A DNA stretch of 64,000 bases, from assembly GCA_020634135.1 (NCBI GenBank), contig JACKCG010000001.1, positions 806,001 through 870,000 on the forward strand, in the 5' to 3' direction. The notes below the pieces were generated by a model. The model was not told the DNA's origin and made no database searches. It worked only from the letters and a program-made list of their open reading frames with translations. Origin of the DNA: Anaerolineaceae bacterium. Its GTDB lineage: Bacteria > Chloroflexota > Anaerolineae > Aggregatilineales > Phototrophicaceae. Below are positions 43,268 through 52,763 of this stretch, in pieces (the stretch's first letter is position 1; each line of letters begins with the position of its first letter). The position numbers and the translations under genes were made by a program.

Positions 43268-44059
43268 TCACTGTGCCTCACGCCAGCGCGACCAGCCCCA
43301 CACCGCCAGACCCACTGCAATCAGTTCGGCTAGACCTACCCCAATTGAGAGCCAGACATCCCCCCGTGTGAATTGAGACACCGCAGCCCCTCCGAATGTC
43401 CCTGCCACGCCAGTGAGATAGTACATGATGATCGGCGGGCGCACCGGGTTGAAGTAGGTATCTATAGAACCAGACTCGAAGCCTGTTCCGCTCAGGGCAA
43501 AGGATAGGATCAGCACGGCGATTACCAGCACCACTGCCCGGCGGCGATTCGGCTGGCTGGCTGGCAGCAACACCCCCAGACCACCATTCAGAATGACCAT
43601 TGCCATCGCACCGATCAACCAGATTTCCAGAAACCGAGACAGATTCACTTCACCAAACAGGAGCAGGTCAAGCACCCCGGTGATGAGCATCACGACCAAC
43701 AAACCGAGCAGCACCGCCGCATAAACACCAAGCACCTTACCGAGCAGGTACACGGCCCGCGTCATCGGAAGGGTATCGAGCAGTTCGCGCACACCTAACT
43801 GGCGGTCTTTAGGGATAGTATCGGAGACGATGATGGGCAGCAGGAATGCCAGGGTGACGCCGACTGTCGCCCAGGCCATCGCGGAATGATTGATGACCAG
43901 CCCAGCGGGCATCGAGTCACCACTCTGACTCATCACCAGCGCCGTGACTCCATTCATCACGAGCAGCGCCAGGATGATGACGAGAAGCGCCCGACCACGC
44001 CAGTGAAGTCGAAATTCGTAACGGATCATAGCAGCAATTTGCAGAAGTTTAAGTTGCAT
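43268..44059 (-). CDS. ABC-2-type permease, paralogue B
   Basis: 263 residues and about six helices. IRYEFRLHWRGRALLVIILAL, DRQLGVRELLDTLPMTRAVYLLGKVLG and ILNGGLGVLLPASQPNRRRAV are shared in kind with paralogue A. It starts at ATG 44059, 6 bases after the previous stop, and is followed 15 bases later by paralogue A. Likely the partner half of the exporter. Confidence 0.8.
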   Translation of the reverse strand: MQLKLLQIAAMIRYEFRLHWRGRALLVIILALLVMNGVTALVMSQSGDSMPAGLVINHSAMAWATVGVTLAFLLPIIVSDTIPKDRQLGVRELLDTLPMTRAVYLLGKVLGVYAAVLLGLLVVMLITGVLDLLLFGEVNLSRFLEIWLIGAMAMVILNGGLGVLLPASQPNRRRAVVLVIAVLILSFALSGTGFESGSIDTYFNPVRPPIIMYYLTGVAGTFGGAAVSQFTRGDVWLSIGVGLAELIAVGLAVWGWSRWREAQ

Positions 44060-44065
44060 AACGGA

Positions 44066-44992
44066 TTATCCTTTCGTTTGGCGGCCACCCAGTAAAACCG
44101 ATTCTTCATCACGAAGTTGGTAGACCGCCAGCATGATAAAGGCGATGCCGACCAGGAGGACGCACAGGCGGTTGAGCCAATAGTCCCCTATGCCGAGATG
44201 GGCAGGCTGGAGATAAGGATGCAGCGGCCAGAAAAATGGCAGAATGGCATTGAGCGGCCAGAATGTCGGCGCACCGGGCAGGAGCGACTCGCTGAAGAAG
44301 TTGAAGATGAACCACATCAGACCGGCCACCGTGACGCCAAAGGCAGCAACCCGTGAACGCAGCGTGATATAGATCGCCAGCCCGGCGAAAAAGACCAACG
44401 ACGGCAGCCAGCGGAACACGGCGGTCAACACATCCTGGTCTTTGACAAGGGCCAGACTGAGAGCGACAGTGATGAGCGCAACAGCCACCTGCCCCAGCAG
44501 CACGATTGTCAGGCGTTCGAGTAGCATCCAGAAGATGCGGCGAGGGCTGGCAAGCATAACTTCTAACGCGGGTTCGTCATCAGGCGAGAAGACAAGCGCG
44601 GCGTGGATGGCAGCGGCAAGAGGAATGAAGGACTCGATAATGCGGGTTTTATCGTCCCAGACAAAGCCGGTACCAGTGCCTTCCGGTACCATGAATAACA
44701 CGGTGATAAGCAGCGCCAGTACAAAGGGAATCCACCCGACGAAACGCAAGCTGGCACGCCAGGCAAAACCAACGTGCTCCCGCAGGCTACGGGCTATTGA
44801 CCACGCCCCCCAGGCGGCAAGTCCCGCCAGCAGTAGCGCGGCGGCGATGGCGAAGGGGCGAGTATCGTCAGCGGTCAAACGGCTGAAAGCAGCCCGTGAG
44901 TCGGTATCCACCGCGCCGATAGCCGCAGTCGCCACAACCACAATGATGATAAACGCCAGATTACGCAAAGAGAGGAATTGAGAGAATGTCAT
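44066..44992 (-). CDS. Multi-spanning membrane protein, ABC-2-permease-like
   Basis: About 308 residues with eight or so hydrophobic segments. LEVMLASPRRIFWMLLERLTIVLLGQ resembles the amphipathic interfacial region of ABC-2 permeases. No family is firmly recognised. ATG 44992 is used with GAGGAG 12 bases upstream; an in-frame TTG at 45001 is too close to that site. It overlaps or abuts the preceding membrane protein gene, so the two are coupled. Together with the next two permeases it may form a larger membrane assembly. Confidence 0.6.
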   Translation of the reverse strand: MTFSQFLSLRNLAFIIIVVVATAAIGAVDTDSRAAFSRLTADDTRPFAIAAALLLAGLAAWGAWSIARSLREHVGFAWRASLRFVGWIPFVLALLITVLFMVPEGTGTGFVWDDKTRIIESFIPLAAAIHAALVFSPDDEPALEVMLASPRRIFWMLLERLTIVLLGQVAVALITVALSLALVKDQDVLTAVFRWLPSLVFFAGLAIYITLRSRVAAFGVTVAGLMWFIFNFFSESLLPGAPTFWPLNAILPFFWPLHPYLQPAHLGIGDYWLNRLCVLLVGIAFIMLAVYQLRDEESVLLGGRQTKG

Positions 44993-44993
44993 T

Positions 44994-45854
44994 TCAGGCA
45001 AAATCTCCTCTGAAGGTTCGTTCGTTTAAACCGGCTAACCAGGTCGCTACAGTTACCAGGAGCAGCGCTACCGCAAACAGCACCGGGCGGTTTTCGGCGG
45101 CAATCAAGCCGGGTAGAGATAAAGCAAATGAGAAGTTATCCAGATGGGGGAAGAGCTGCATCAGCACATGCCCACCCCATACAAACAGACCAACAACTAT
45201 CCCGAAAAAGGCGTCGGTAGTCACCACGCTCAGGAAAAAAGCGAAAGCGGATAAAAAAGTCATCGGCGCGAGCCACGAGAGAATCAGCGGCCACAGTGAG
45301 AGGTCACTTTGCAGCAGTGCCAGCACGACGCTCCCGGCAATCCCGGTCAACAGATTGAAGCCAAACACCAGCGTCAGCCGCGCCAGCAGCAGGAGCCGGG
45401 CAGAAGCGGGAGTCGTATCTTCCAGCTCGAACATCTGTCGAATATCGGAGTCGTAGAGCAGTGCGACCCCCACCGCCGCCATGACCGGCGCTAAGACAGT
45501 AAAGGGCAGCAGGCTCGTCGTGGTGGGATCATAGGTCGCCAAAGTAACGATCACGCCGAGCATCATTACCAGCGCCGTCGCCAGCCAGATTTCGCCACGC
45601 ACGATACGGAACTGCGCCCGCAGTAAGAGCAGCGGCCACCAGGATAACCCGTATTCCAGGGGGGAATCAGGCTCTGGCAGTTCGGGCAGCAGCGACTCGA
45701 CCAGACGGGATGTTGCAGCGGTTGTTGGCGATGGCGATGACCACGCTTCCAGATAAGTCAGGAGGAGCAGCAGTGATTCAGCATCTTCCGGGGAGTCCGC
45801 ATCCTCTGCTAGCAGCGCACGCAGGCGATCTTCACGGGAGCTTTTTTCGTTCAT
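44994..45854 (-). CDS. Membrane protein with soluble N-terminal head, possible anti-sigma factor
   Basis: 286 residues. Residues 1-75 are soluble and acidic/helical (DRLRALLAEDADSPEDAESL, LLLLTYLEAWSS), and ~90-286 carry six hydrophobic helices. It starts within the last codons of the ECF sigma factor gene (ATGA overlap), the usual place for an anti-sigma factor. The head lacks the His-Cys3 zinc motif. The membrane part ends NERTFRGDFA and resembles ABC-2 permeases. Calling it an anti-sigma factor is inferred from position. Confidence 0.5.
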   Translation of the reverse strand: MNEKSSREDRLRALLAEDADSPEDAESLLLLLTYLEAWSSPSPTTAATSRLVESLLPELPEPDSPLEYGLSWWPLLLLRAQFRIVRGEIWLATALVMMLGVIVTLATYDPTTTSLLPFTVLAPVMAAVGVALLYDSDIRQMFELEDTTPASARLLLLARLTLVFGFNLLTGIAGSVVLALLQSDLSLWPLILSWLAPMTFLSAFAFFLSVVTTDAFFGIVVGLFVWGGHVLMQLFPHLDNFSFALSLPGLIAAENRPVLFAVALLLVTVATWLAGLNERTFRGDFA

Positions 45855-46414
45855 GGTTCTTGTTCCTGCTCTAACCAGGCTGTACGCAGGCGGTTCAGAC
45901 CGATAGACAAGCGCGACTTGACTGTGCCTATCGGAATATCGAGCGCGTCCGCGATTTCAGCCAGCGAAAATTCCTGATAATAACGGAGGATGACGACTTC
46001 GCGCTGGTGGGCCGGTAGTTGACGGATAGCAGCGGCTACCTGCCGCGACTCGCTGTTGAGAAGAAACACATCTTCCGGTAGCATTTCGTCAGCTGGGCGC
46101 AGTGACACATCGTCTTCCGGCAGTGAGTCAGTGCGGCGGGTATCGGCACGTTTGTAATGGTCGCGGGCGAGGTTGGCCGCAATTTGGTACAACCAGGGCT
46201 TAAATGGGCGTGGATAATCATAATGGTGAATCCCATGCAGGATACGGACAAAAGTCTCCTGCACAAGGTCTTCGGCCAGCGATCTGTCGCCCCCTGCCAT
46301 ACGGTAGAGAAATCCGAGCAGCGGGCTGTGGTGGCGTTCGACCAGCAGAGTCAGGTCGTCCCGCCGCCCCCGCTGTATGCCCCGCGCTAATTCCTCGTCG
46401 CTGCGCAACTGCAT
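45851..46414 (-). CDS. ECF-type RNA polymerase sigma factor
   Basis: 187 residues from ATG 46414. Region 2 shows LVQETFVRILHGIHHYD and FKPWLYQIAANLARDHYKR; region 4 shows LPAHQREVVILRYYQEFSLAEIADAL and GTVKSRLSIGLNRLR. The open frame extends 36 codons further upstream, but homology starts near MQLRSDEELARGIQRG. It is first of six genes on this strand, with a 4-base overlap to the next. It probably directs transcription of its own operon in response to envelope stress or an exported compound. Confidence 0.9.
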   Translation of the reverse strand: MQLRSDEELARGIQRGRRDDLTLLVERHHSPLLGFLYRMAGGDRSLAEDLVQETFVRILHGIHHYDYPRPFKPWLYQIAANLARDHYKRADTRRTDSLPEDDVSLRPADEMLPEDVFLLNSESRQVAAAIRQLPAHQREVVILRYYQEFSLAEIADALDIPIGTVKSRLSIGLNRLRTAWLEQEQEP

Positions 46415-46482
46415 CACCCCATGATTCTCTCGTGTACACCCTGATACGACCTGGACGGCAAAAGGTTCACGGTCATATCCAA

Positions 46483-46515
46483 TTGACCTGGCAAAATGGC
46501 GGACTACGCTATAAT
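46483..46515 (+). promoter_or_regulatory. Candidate promoter for the S9 peptidase
   Basis: A consensus -10 TATAAT lies at 46510-46515, 46 bases before the start. TTGACC at 46483-46488 is the best -35 but spaced 21 bases, which is long. It lies in the divergent gap to the sigma factor. Confidence 0.35.
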
Positions 46516-46561
46516 TTAACAATCACGAAAGTCACTTAACCGCGAAAAGTTATATGAGGAC

Positions 46562-48619
46562 ATGACTTTGGAAACCGAGAAACGCCCGATTACGGTAGAT
46601 GATTTGTATAATATCGCATATATTGAGGACCCACGCATCAGCCCGGATGGGCAGTGGATCGCCTATGTTCACATGACAGTTGACCGGATGGACAATGGTT
46701 ATAAGCGTAATCTGTGGTTGGTGAATACCAGCAGCGGCAAGCGCATTCAGATCACCCGCAGCGGCAAAGACATGCAACCGCGCTGGAGTCCTGACGGCAA
46801 GACGCTGGCATTTGTATCCGCCCGCGACGACAAGCCGCAGATATACCTGCTGCCAATCGTCGCGCCAGGGGGCGAACCCCGCGCATTGACGAGTATGCCG
46901 AACGGAGCGAACAGTCCAGTGTGGTCTCCGGACGGGAGCAGAATCGCATTCCTGGCAGGGATGAACGCGGCGGAGCGGGAAAAAGAGGACAGCGGCGAGG
47001 AAGACCCGAAACCAGCCAATAAATTCGAGGCCAAACAGAAAAAAGAACGTAAGGAATATGACGAAAAGCAGCGCTGGGATCCGCGCATCATCTGGCGTAT
47101 CCCATACCGCAGCGGCACGAGCTATCTGGATGACCGCTACGAACAGATATATATCATCGCGACGACTGAAGGGCTGGAAGGCGATGACGCCAAACCGCGT
47201 CGGTTGACGGATGTGGACGCTAATTATGGCGAACCCCAGTGGACGCCGGACAGCGCGTATATTCTGACGGATCGCTCTGCCGAGCCGGATGCGGACGAAC
47301 CCTGGCGTTTGAGCTGCATTTACCGGATTCGCGTAGACGATGGGACAGCTGAACAACTCACCGACCTGAGCTACTCGGATTACAGTCCCCTGCCCTCACC
47401 GGATGGCAAGTGGATCGCCTACCAGCGCTTCCCGCTGGATCTATCATCGCGCTCGAATTTGATGCTGACGGTTATGTCTGCGACGGGTGGCGAACCGCGC
47501 GACCTGACACTGGCCTTTGACCGCTCGACGGAAATCGTTCGTTGGAAGGCGGATAGCAGCGCCCTGGTGTTCACGGCGGCGAGTTGGGGGAATACCGAAA
47601 TCTACCAGGTTGCGCCAAACGGCGGCACAGTAGAGAAAGTCATCGGCGGGAGATGGATGGCTGACGGCCTGGATATTCATGCCGGTGGTGGCATCGCTTA
47701 CACCGCCAGCACCCCGGAACATCCATCGGAACTGTTCTGGCAGGCGGCAGGCGCAACAGAAACCCGGCGGCTGACCGAGGCAAATGACAAGTTTCTGGCG
47801 GAAGTCATCGTGCAGGAAACACACGAGATGCGCTGGAATGCGCCGGACGGCACAGAGATTCAAGGGTGGTATCTGCTGCCAGTTGGATATGAAGAAGGCA
47901 AAACCTACCCACTGGCGTTCAATATTCACGGCGGCCCGCACGTGATGTGGGGGCCATCGGCACGATCCATGTTTCATGAATGGCAGTTCCATGCGGCGCG
48001 GGGCTATGCCGTGTTCTACTGCAACCCGCGTGGCGGCGATGGCTATGGCGCGGCATTCCGGGATGGCATTCACGGGGCATGGGGTGTGAACGATATGCCG
48101 GATTTAATGTCCGGAATAGATACCCTGCTGGCAAAGGGATTCGTTGACGAACAACGGATGGCTGTGACGGGCGGCTCCTATGGCGGGTTCATGACGGCGT
48201 GGGTCGTCGGCCATACGGAACGGTTTGCGGCGGCGGTTTCGCAGCGTGGTGTGTATAACCTGGGGGCCTTCTTCGGCACAACGGATATTCCAACCTTTAT
48301 CAAGAATGAGTTCGGCTTTGAACCCTGGGAAAATCCCGAAAAACTCTGGACAGCCTCCCCGATTGCTTACGCGCATACGGTCAAAACACCCCTCCTGCTT
48401 ATTCACAGTGAAAACGACTTCCGCGTGCCGATTTCGGATGGCGAGCAGCTTTTCGCGTTCGTGAAGCGCAGCGGCGGCACGGTGAAAATGGTTCGCTTCC
48501 CGGTAGACGGCCACGAGCTTTCCCGTAGTGGACAACCGGATCACCGGGTCGCCCGGCTAACCCACATGGTGGATTGGCTTGATCAATATTGCGGAGGAAA
48601 AGACAGTACTGAGTCTTGA
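46562..48619 (+). CDS. S9-family (prolyl oligopeptidase/acylaminoacyl-peptidase-like) serine peptidase
   Basis: 685 residues, no signal peptide. Residues ~10-420 form a beta-propeller with PD40 motifs (ISPDGQWIAYVHMT, WSPDGKTLAFVSARD, WSPDGSRIAFLAG). A charged insert (~140-165, KFEAKQKKERKEYDEKQ) is present. Residues ~430-680 are the alpha/beta hydrolase: oxyanion FNIHGGPH, nucleophile Ser in GGSYGGF, Asp in HSENDFRVP and His in DGHELSRSG. Cleaves short peptides or blocked N-termini. ATG 46562 with GAGG upstream. Confidence 0.92.
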   Translation: MTLETEKRPITVDDLYNIAYIEDPRISPDGQWIAYVHMTVDRMDNGYKRNLWLVNTSSGKRIQITRSGKDMQPRWSPDGKTLAFVSARDDKPQIYLLPIVAPGGEPRALTSMPNGANSPVWSPDGSRIAFLAGMNAAEREKEDSGEEDPKPANKFEAKQKKERKEYDEKQRWDPRIIWRIPYRSGTSYLDDRYEQIYIIATTEGLEGDDAKPRRLTDVDANYGEPQWTPDSAYILTDRSAEPDADEPWRLSCIYRIRVDDGTAEQLTDLSYSDYSPLPSPDGKWIAYQRFPLDLSSRSNLMLTVMSATGGEPRDLTLAFDRSTEIVRWKADSSALVFTAASWGNTEIYQVAPNGGTVEKVIGGRWMADGLDIHAGGGIAYTASTPEHPSELFWQAAGATETRRLTEANDKFLAEVIVQETHEMRWNAPDGTEIQGWYLLPVGYEEGKTYPLAFNIHGGPHVMWGPSARSMFHEWQFHAARGYAVFYCNPRGGDGYGAAFRDGIHGAWGVNDMPDLMSGIDTLLAKGFVDEQRMAVTGGSYGGFMTAWVVGHTERFAAAVSQRGVYNLGAFFGTTDIPTFIKNEFGFEPWENPEKLWTASPIAYAHTVKTPLLLIHSENDFRVPISDGEQLFAFVKRSGGTVKMVRFPVDGHELSRSGQPDHRVARLTHMVDWLDQYCGGKDSTES

Positions 48620-48678
48620 GTAAAAAGTGGAAAGTGCCAGAACACAGGCTTAAGTAACGAGGTCATAGAGCACGTAAC

Positions 48679-48710
48679 AGGGCGTGGCGGGAAACATTCT
48701 GCCACGCCCT
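48679..48710. terminator. Hairpin between convergent genes
   Basis: AGGGCGTGGC (48679-48688) pairs perfectly with GCCACGCCCT (48701-48710). AATTTG follows on the plus strand. It lies between the S9 peptidase and the vWA gene, so it may serve both strands; T-run is weak. Confidence 0.5.
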
Positions 48711-48724
48711 AATTTGCGCAAGTT

Positions 48725-50167
48725 CTAGCGACGCCACATGGGGCCGGGGATGCCAACAGGCGGCAGCGTAATCATCAAATTCGCCAGGTCGCGCAGGTCT
48801 TCTTCCCAGGCAGCCTCGGCGGGCATGACGACACAGACTCGCAAGTTCCGCTCGTGTATTTGTTCCACGAAGTTAATATGCGGTGCTCCCACTGCCCCAT
48901 CAGTCAGAATCAGGATACGATTAATCCGTGTTTCGGCTTCCAGGACGTGTTTCAACACACAGTTAATGTTAGTGCCGCCGGTGGTACGCACGCGACCTTT
49001 CTGCAAATTCGCCACCGAGAGCGGCACAACCCGCGTTGAAAACTGGTAGACATCAGCCTGCCCTCCCAGGACATAGGGCGTAATCAGGCCGAGCAGATGC
49101 GGCAGCACCTGCGCCATTGAACCCGATACATCGAGATAGACATGGGCCTTGCTGGGCGTCTCAGGAACACGGGCTTTGACGACGCCGGGTTGATTCCAGA
49201 TGGTTTTAGGTGCGCCCAGGCAGCGGCGGGCGGGCGCAAGACGGTCACGGGGGTTAGGCAGCACACTGGTACCGCCAATACCCGGAACAGGGGATTTGAC
49301 GCGGCGGCGGTGCCTACCCCGGCGCGGTCCCAGGCAGCGGCGCAGCACATTGGCGAATACACGGCGCACCTGTTCGGTTGTCGGGTCAACCCGTGATTGG
49401 CGTTCGGCTTGGTGACCGCCACCGCCACGACCACCAAGTGGCAGCGACATTGAGCCGGAGACCTGTCGGATGGCCTCACTAAATACAGCGTCATCCAATG
49501 CCTGCTCTTCAGATTCGGGGTTATCGTGATCGCCAAGCAAAAATGGCTCACCTTCAACCCATACCCAACCATTTTCCTTAGCATATTCAAACAACAGGCG
49601 GAAAATCTCATCATAAAAAGGCAGCGGCGGCTCTTCTCCTGGCGGAGGATAGAGGCGTTCCAGGATGCGGCGTGTACCAGCCGGCCCAACATCGTCGGGA
49701 TACTGTGGATCAGACGGCCAGCCCACCGGCGGGCGCAGCAGAATGTGGGGGAATTTATCCGCCGGGTTGAGTTCCTCGAAAAATCCCTGGTATTCGGGCT
49801 TGTTGTACTGGCGGGCTAAACCGGCATTTATAATGGCATCAAAGGCGATGTTGTGCGCCGGAGTGACACGCGGGTAGAGGCGGGTGTGCGCCAGAATGAC
49901 ATGCCACAATTCATGCATCACCAGCAAAAACAGGTGCTCATCGCGTTCGCAATGTTTGGCGGCAAAATCCGGGTTGATGAGCAGGTGCGGACGACGCACA
50001 CACTCCACTGCCGCTGTCGGGACACGCGGGCTGACTTTGATCCCGGCCATTTTGCAGAACGTTTCCAGTTCCACGGTTGCGGCTGGCACCGAGTGAATCA
50101 AGCGGGAGGCCAGTTTTGCGCCATCGTCACGCGGGCGGTTGCTGTACTTGCGGGAAGCACGGGTCAT
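48725..50167 (-). CDS. Putative metallopeptidase-like/vWA protein (DUF2201-type)
   Basis: 480 residues. The N-terminal part has a zincin HExxH motif (HELWHVILAH, ~residues 87-96) and NIAFDAIINAGL, as in the DUF2201 N-terminal domain. A Gly/Arg/Pro-rich linker (~250-330) is followed by a vWA domain (~345-470) with MIDAS parts YLDVSGSMA, TTGGTNIN and ILTDGAVG. vWA proteins of this kind work with MoxR-like ATPases. Its start overlaps the preceding stop by 4 bases. It is the last gene of a three-gene module with an unknown protein and an AAA ATPase. Confidence 0.8.
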   Translation of the reverse strand: MTRASRKYSNRPRDDGAKLASRLIHSVPAATVELETFCKMAGIKVSPRVPTAAVECVRRPHLLINPDFAAKHCERDEHLFLLVMHELWHVILAHTRLYPRVTPAHNIAFDAIINAGLARQYNKPEYQGFFEELNPADKFPHILLRPPVGWPSDPQYPDDVGPAGTRRILERLYPPPGEEPPLPFYDEIFRLLFEYAKENGWVWVEGEPFLLGDHDNPESEEQALDDAVFSEAIRQVSGSMSLPLGGRGGGGHQAERQSRVDPTTEQVRRVFANVLRRCLGPRRGRHRRRVKSPVPGIGGTSVLPNPRDRLAPARRCLGAPKTIWNQPGVVKARVPETPSKAHVYLDVSGSMAQVLPHLLGLITPYVLGGQADVYQFSTRVVPLSVANLQKGRVRTTGGTNINCVLKHVLEAETRINRILILTDGAVGAPHINFVEQIHERNLRVCVVMPAEAAWEEDLRDLANLMITLPPVGIPGPMWRR

Positions 50168-50856
50168 TTTACAAGGGACTCCTCGACATATCCGGTAGCC
50201 TTTACCAGGGCAATCAAACGCGGGTCATCAGCCATCAAAGAGAGGTTGAGATAGGACTTCTCTAAGACCAGCGGCGTTTCCGGCAGCAAGATATTGGCGC
50301 GGGCACGTCCCAGAACATTTAACACCAGGAGCGGGTCTATAGCCCGCAGCAACATAGGCGGTTGACGGTTGTCCTCAGAGTAGCGAATATCATCATCGTC
50401 ATCTTTCCCTGCGGGCAGCCGCCCCGCCATCACCTGTGGCAAGGTATCACTCCAGGGATAGAGCATAAATGCCCCAGAGAAAGCGTACTCTTGCCACGCG
50501 ATTTCCAGGCGCGACACAATTTCATCAATGTCCGCCCCGCCCGCCTCAAAGACCTTCACAATGGCATCGCGCTTGCCAAAATCCACCATCAGCCGCTTGC
50601 CCAGAATGCGATGAAAGGGATCCCCCAGGCCATCCAGCGTAAAGTGAATAATCACCTCGGTGACGGGCAGAATACGCCAATCAAGCCGGTTCCCTACCCG
50701 TGACAGGAGACCGCTCGGTCTGGATGGCGGAGTGGGCGCAGATTGCTGCTGGTTTGCTGTCGGAGAACCAGGGCGAGATGATGACCCAAAACGAGAACCA
50801 AAGGGGGTTGCTGGCTGGCCTTCCGGCGGTTTATTTTGCTGCTGATCGTCGCTCAT
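50164..50856 (-). CDS. Unrecognised protein between MoxR-like ATPase and vWA protein
   Basis: 230 residues. Residues 1-50 are low-complexity (Q, P, S, G rich; KPPEGQPATPFGSRFGSSSR). The remainder appears folded, with RILPVTEVIIHFTLDG, IAWQEYAFSGAFMLYPWSD, an acidic DDDDD run (~150) and a final KSYLNLSLMADDPRLIAL. No family or catalytic motif was recognised. Both ends overlap its neighbours by 4 bases, so its stoichiometry is probably fixed by coupling. It may be an adaptor or substrate of the ATPase/vWA pair; that is inference. Confidence 0.7.
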   Translation of the reverse strand: MSDDQQQNKPPEGQPATPFGSRFGSSSRPGSPTANQQQSAPTPPSRPSGLLSRVGNRLDWRILPVTEVIIHFTLDGLGDPFHRILGKRLMVDFGKRDAIVKVFEAGGADIDEIVSRLEIAWQEYAFSGAFMLYPWSDTLPQVMAGRLPAGKDDDDDIRYSEDNRQPPMLLRAIDPLLVLNVLGRARANILLPETPLVLEKSYLNLSLMADDPRLIALVKATGYVEESLVK

Positions 50857-52412
50857 GACTGCTGCTCCTCAAACACGCCAAACAAAGCTAAATCTTGCCG
50901 AAACCGATCCAACGATTCACGCCAGTTGTCTTTACGCCACAGTTCGGGATACCCGGCCAGCACAAAATTACGCTCTAAGAGTGCCTGTTCGCCCTTGTTT
51001 TGCTCATGGTCGGAAAGCCAGCCGCTAATCGCCTTCCAATTGTTCATATCAACGCCCGGCCCGGCGGTAACATTCATCGCGCGCGGTTGCAGGACACGTC
51101 CTGCTAACTGCGCCAGCGGCTCCCAGGCCGAAGGCGCCAGGCGGCGGACGGCACGGAAGGCCAGGAACAACGCCGTCGCTACCCCAACACGGCGGGCTTC
51201 GGACGATTCCGCTCCCAACGCCTGAGTAATCAGACGAGAGATGCTGGTATCATCAAAACCCAGTTCTTCCGCCAACAGAATCCGGCGCAGCGAGTCAGAT
51301 TCTTCCAGAATCTTCCGCCAACCATCATCCTCCATCAGGCTGGCAATTTCCCAGGCTTGCTTATGCACAGCAACAACGTTCGGCTCAGACGGCGGGACTT
51401 CAGTCGCGCTCTGCGGCAGGCCAAACAAGAGTGCAATTTCAGCGCTGGTTTCGAGGTCGGCATCGTCACCTTCAAGTACCATACGTGCTGCGTGAACCGC
51501 CACAACCGAGCGCGCGAGCATGTTGGCGCGACGCGGGCTTTGAGGAAGCTGTGCTTTGTCGAGGAGATCAATGACCAGGATTATGTAATCGGATAGCCAC
51601 TCATCCAGGTCTTGTTCCAGGTCGGGAATGAGTGCCGCGCACCGGTTCGCCATCTCCAGGAGTGGGGGCATTGCTTCTACAGGCTGCGGGCGCGTGCCTG
51701 GGTTAAGAAACTCGTCACGCCAGGATACAAGGCGGCGGCGGTCTTCTTTTGTTAGCTGCTTCCAGTCCGGCACCGGGACGACATACGGAAAACGATCCGC
51801 GAGGGCCGGGTCAAGCGGTTCAGAACCGAGGTAGTAGTTGGCGGTGGGCGCATTCGCATCCGGCTCATCAGGCGCGGGCGGATTCATGGCCGACCAGCGA
51901 AAACGCAGTTTTTCCAAGAGGATTCCAGCGACCCGCCGCTCGTGAATGATCGGGAACATCTTGTTTTGAAGGTCGGGGCGGCAGCGAGAGATTTCATCAA
52001 AGAACACAAATTCGGCGCCCCAGATCGAATCGGGAGTGGCGATAAAACGCAGACTGTCATTCCCCTCTTCGGGGATAGGGATGCCAACAAGATCATCATA
52101 ATTCAGCAGTGACGCATTGTAATGCCGCATGGATAAACCCAACGCCTTTGCCAGGCGTTCGATCAACAGGGATTTCCCGGTACCGTGCGGCCCAACCAGG
52201 AGCAGCGGGGCTTCGGTCGCAAGGGCGGCTAACAAAACCGCATCCAGGTGTCCCCACCCCTGAATATTCAACGCACGGGTAATGCTAAATGGCGCAGTAG
52301 CTGTCGGAACAGCATCTACCATAAAATGTGTACCATTGACGAAAGACTCCGTAGCTACGGCAGGAGTTTTCGACTCTTTGCCCGATGATTTGGTTGATTT
52401 TTTTCTTGGCAT
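50853..52412 (-). CDS. MoxR-like AAA+ ATPase
   Basis: About 519 residues. Walker A VGPHGTGKS (~residues 80-90), Walker B FVFFDEISR, sensor-1 region WSAMNPPAPDEPDAN and a DPALADRFPYVV arginine-finger-region motif define the AAA+ core (~residues 45-260). The C-terminal half is helical and not recognised. ATG 52412 was chosen (MPRKKSTKSS); the frame is open 38 codons further upstream. Its Lys/Ser-rich start looks disordered. It heads the operon with the unknown protein and the vWA protein. MoxR ATPases typically load metals or remodel complexes with vWA partners. Confidence 0.88.
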   Translation of the reverse strand: MPRKKSTKSSGKESKTPAVATESFVNGTHFMVDAVPTATAPFSITRALNIQGWGHLDAVLLAALATEAPLLLVGPHGTGKSLLIERLAKALGLSMRHYNASLLNYDDLVGIPIPEEGNDSLRFIATPDSIWGAEFVFFDEISRCRPDLQNKMFPIIHERRVAGILLEKLRFRWSAMNPPAPDEPDANAPTANYYLGSEPLDPALADRFPYVVPVPDWKQLTKEDRRRLVSWRDEFLNPGTRPQPVEAMPPLLEMANRCAALIPDLEQDLDEWLSDYIILVIDLLDKAQLPQSPRRANMLARSVVAVHAARMVLEGDDADLETSAEIALLFGLPQSATEVPPSEPNVVAVHKQAWEIASLMEDDGWRKILEESDSLRRILLAEELGFDDTSISRLITQALGAESSEARRVGVATALFLAFRAVRRLAPSAWEPLAQLAGRVLQPRAMNVTAGPGVDMNNWKAISGWLSDHEQNKGEQALLERNFVLAGYPELWRKDNWRESLDRFRQDLALFGVFEEQQS

Positions 52413-52763
52413 CTGGTGGGCTAATCTCCACTCAAAATGGGTTTTGGAATGAGATGCAGCAGACGAAAAACGATGCTTGAAGCGGTACTTTTGGGTACTG
52501 TTGCTAGAAAAAAGTGGGGAAAACACAGGTTATCATACGATATTCGTCCTCGCGCTCGGTAACAGCAATCATCACACACCCAATGTAACAACACCTTAAC
52601 ACGCCTCTAAGAAAATAATACCCCAGAAAATGGGGGGAGGTGATGGACACCACAAAAAACATACGCTACTCTAACCTGAAGTACGGTATCGAGAAGCGCA
52701 CCGAATTGCGCTATACTTCTTAATTAGCAATGAAAAATCACGAATTTGTACAGGAAAACAGGT

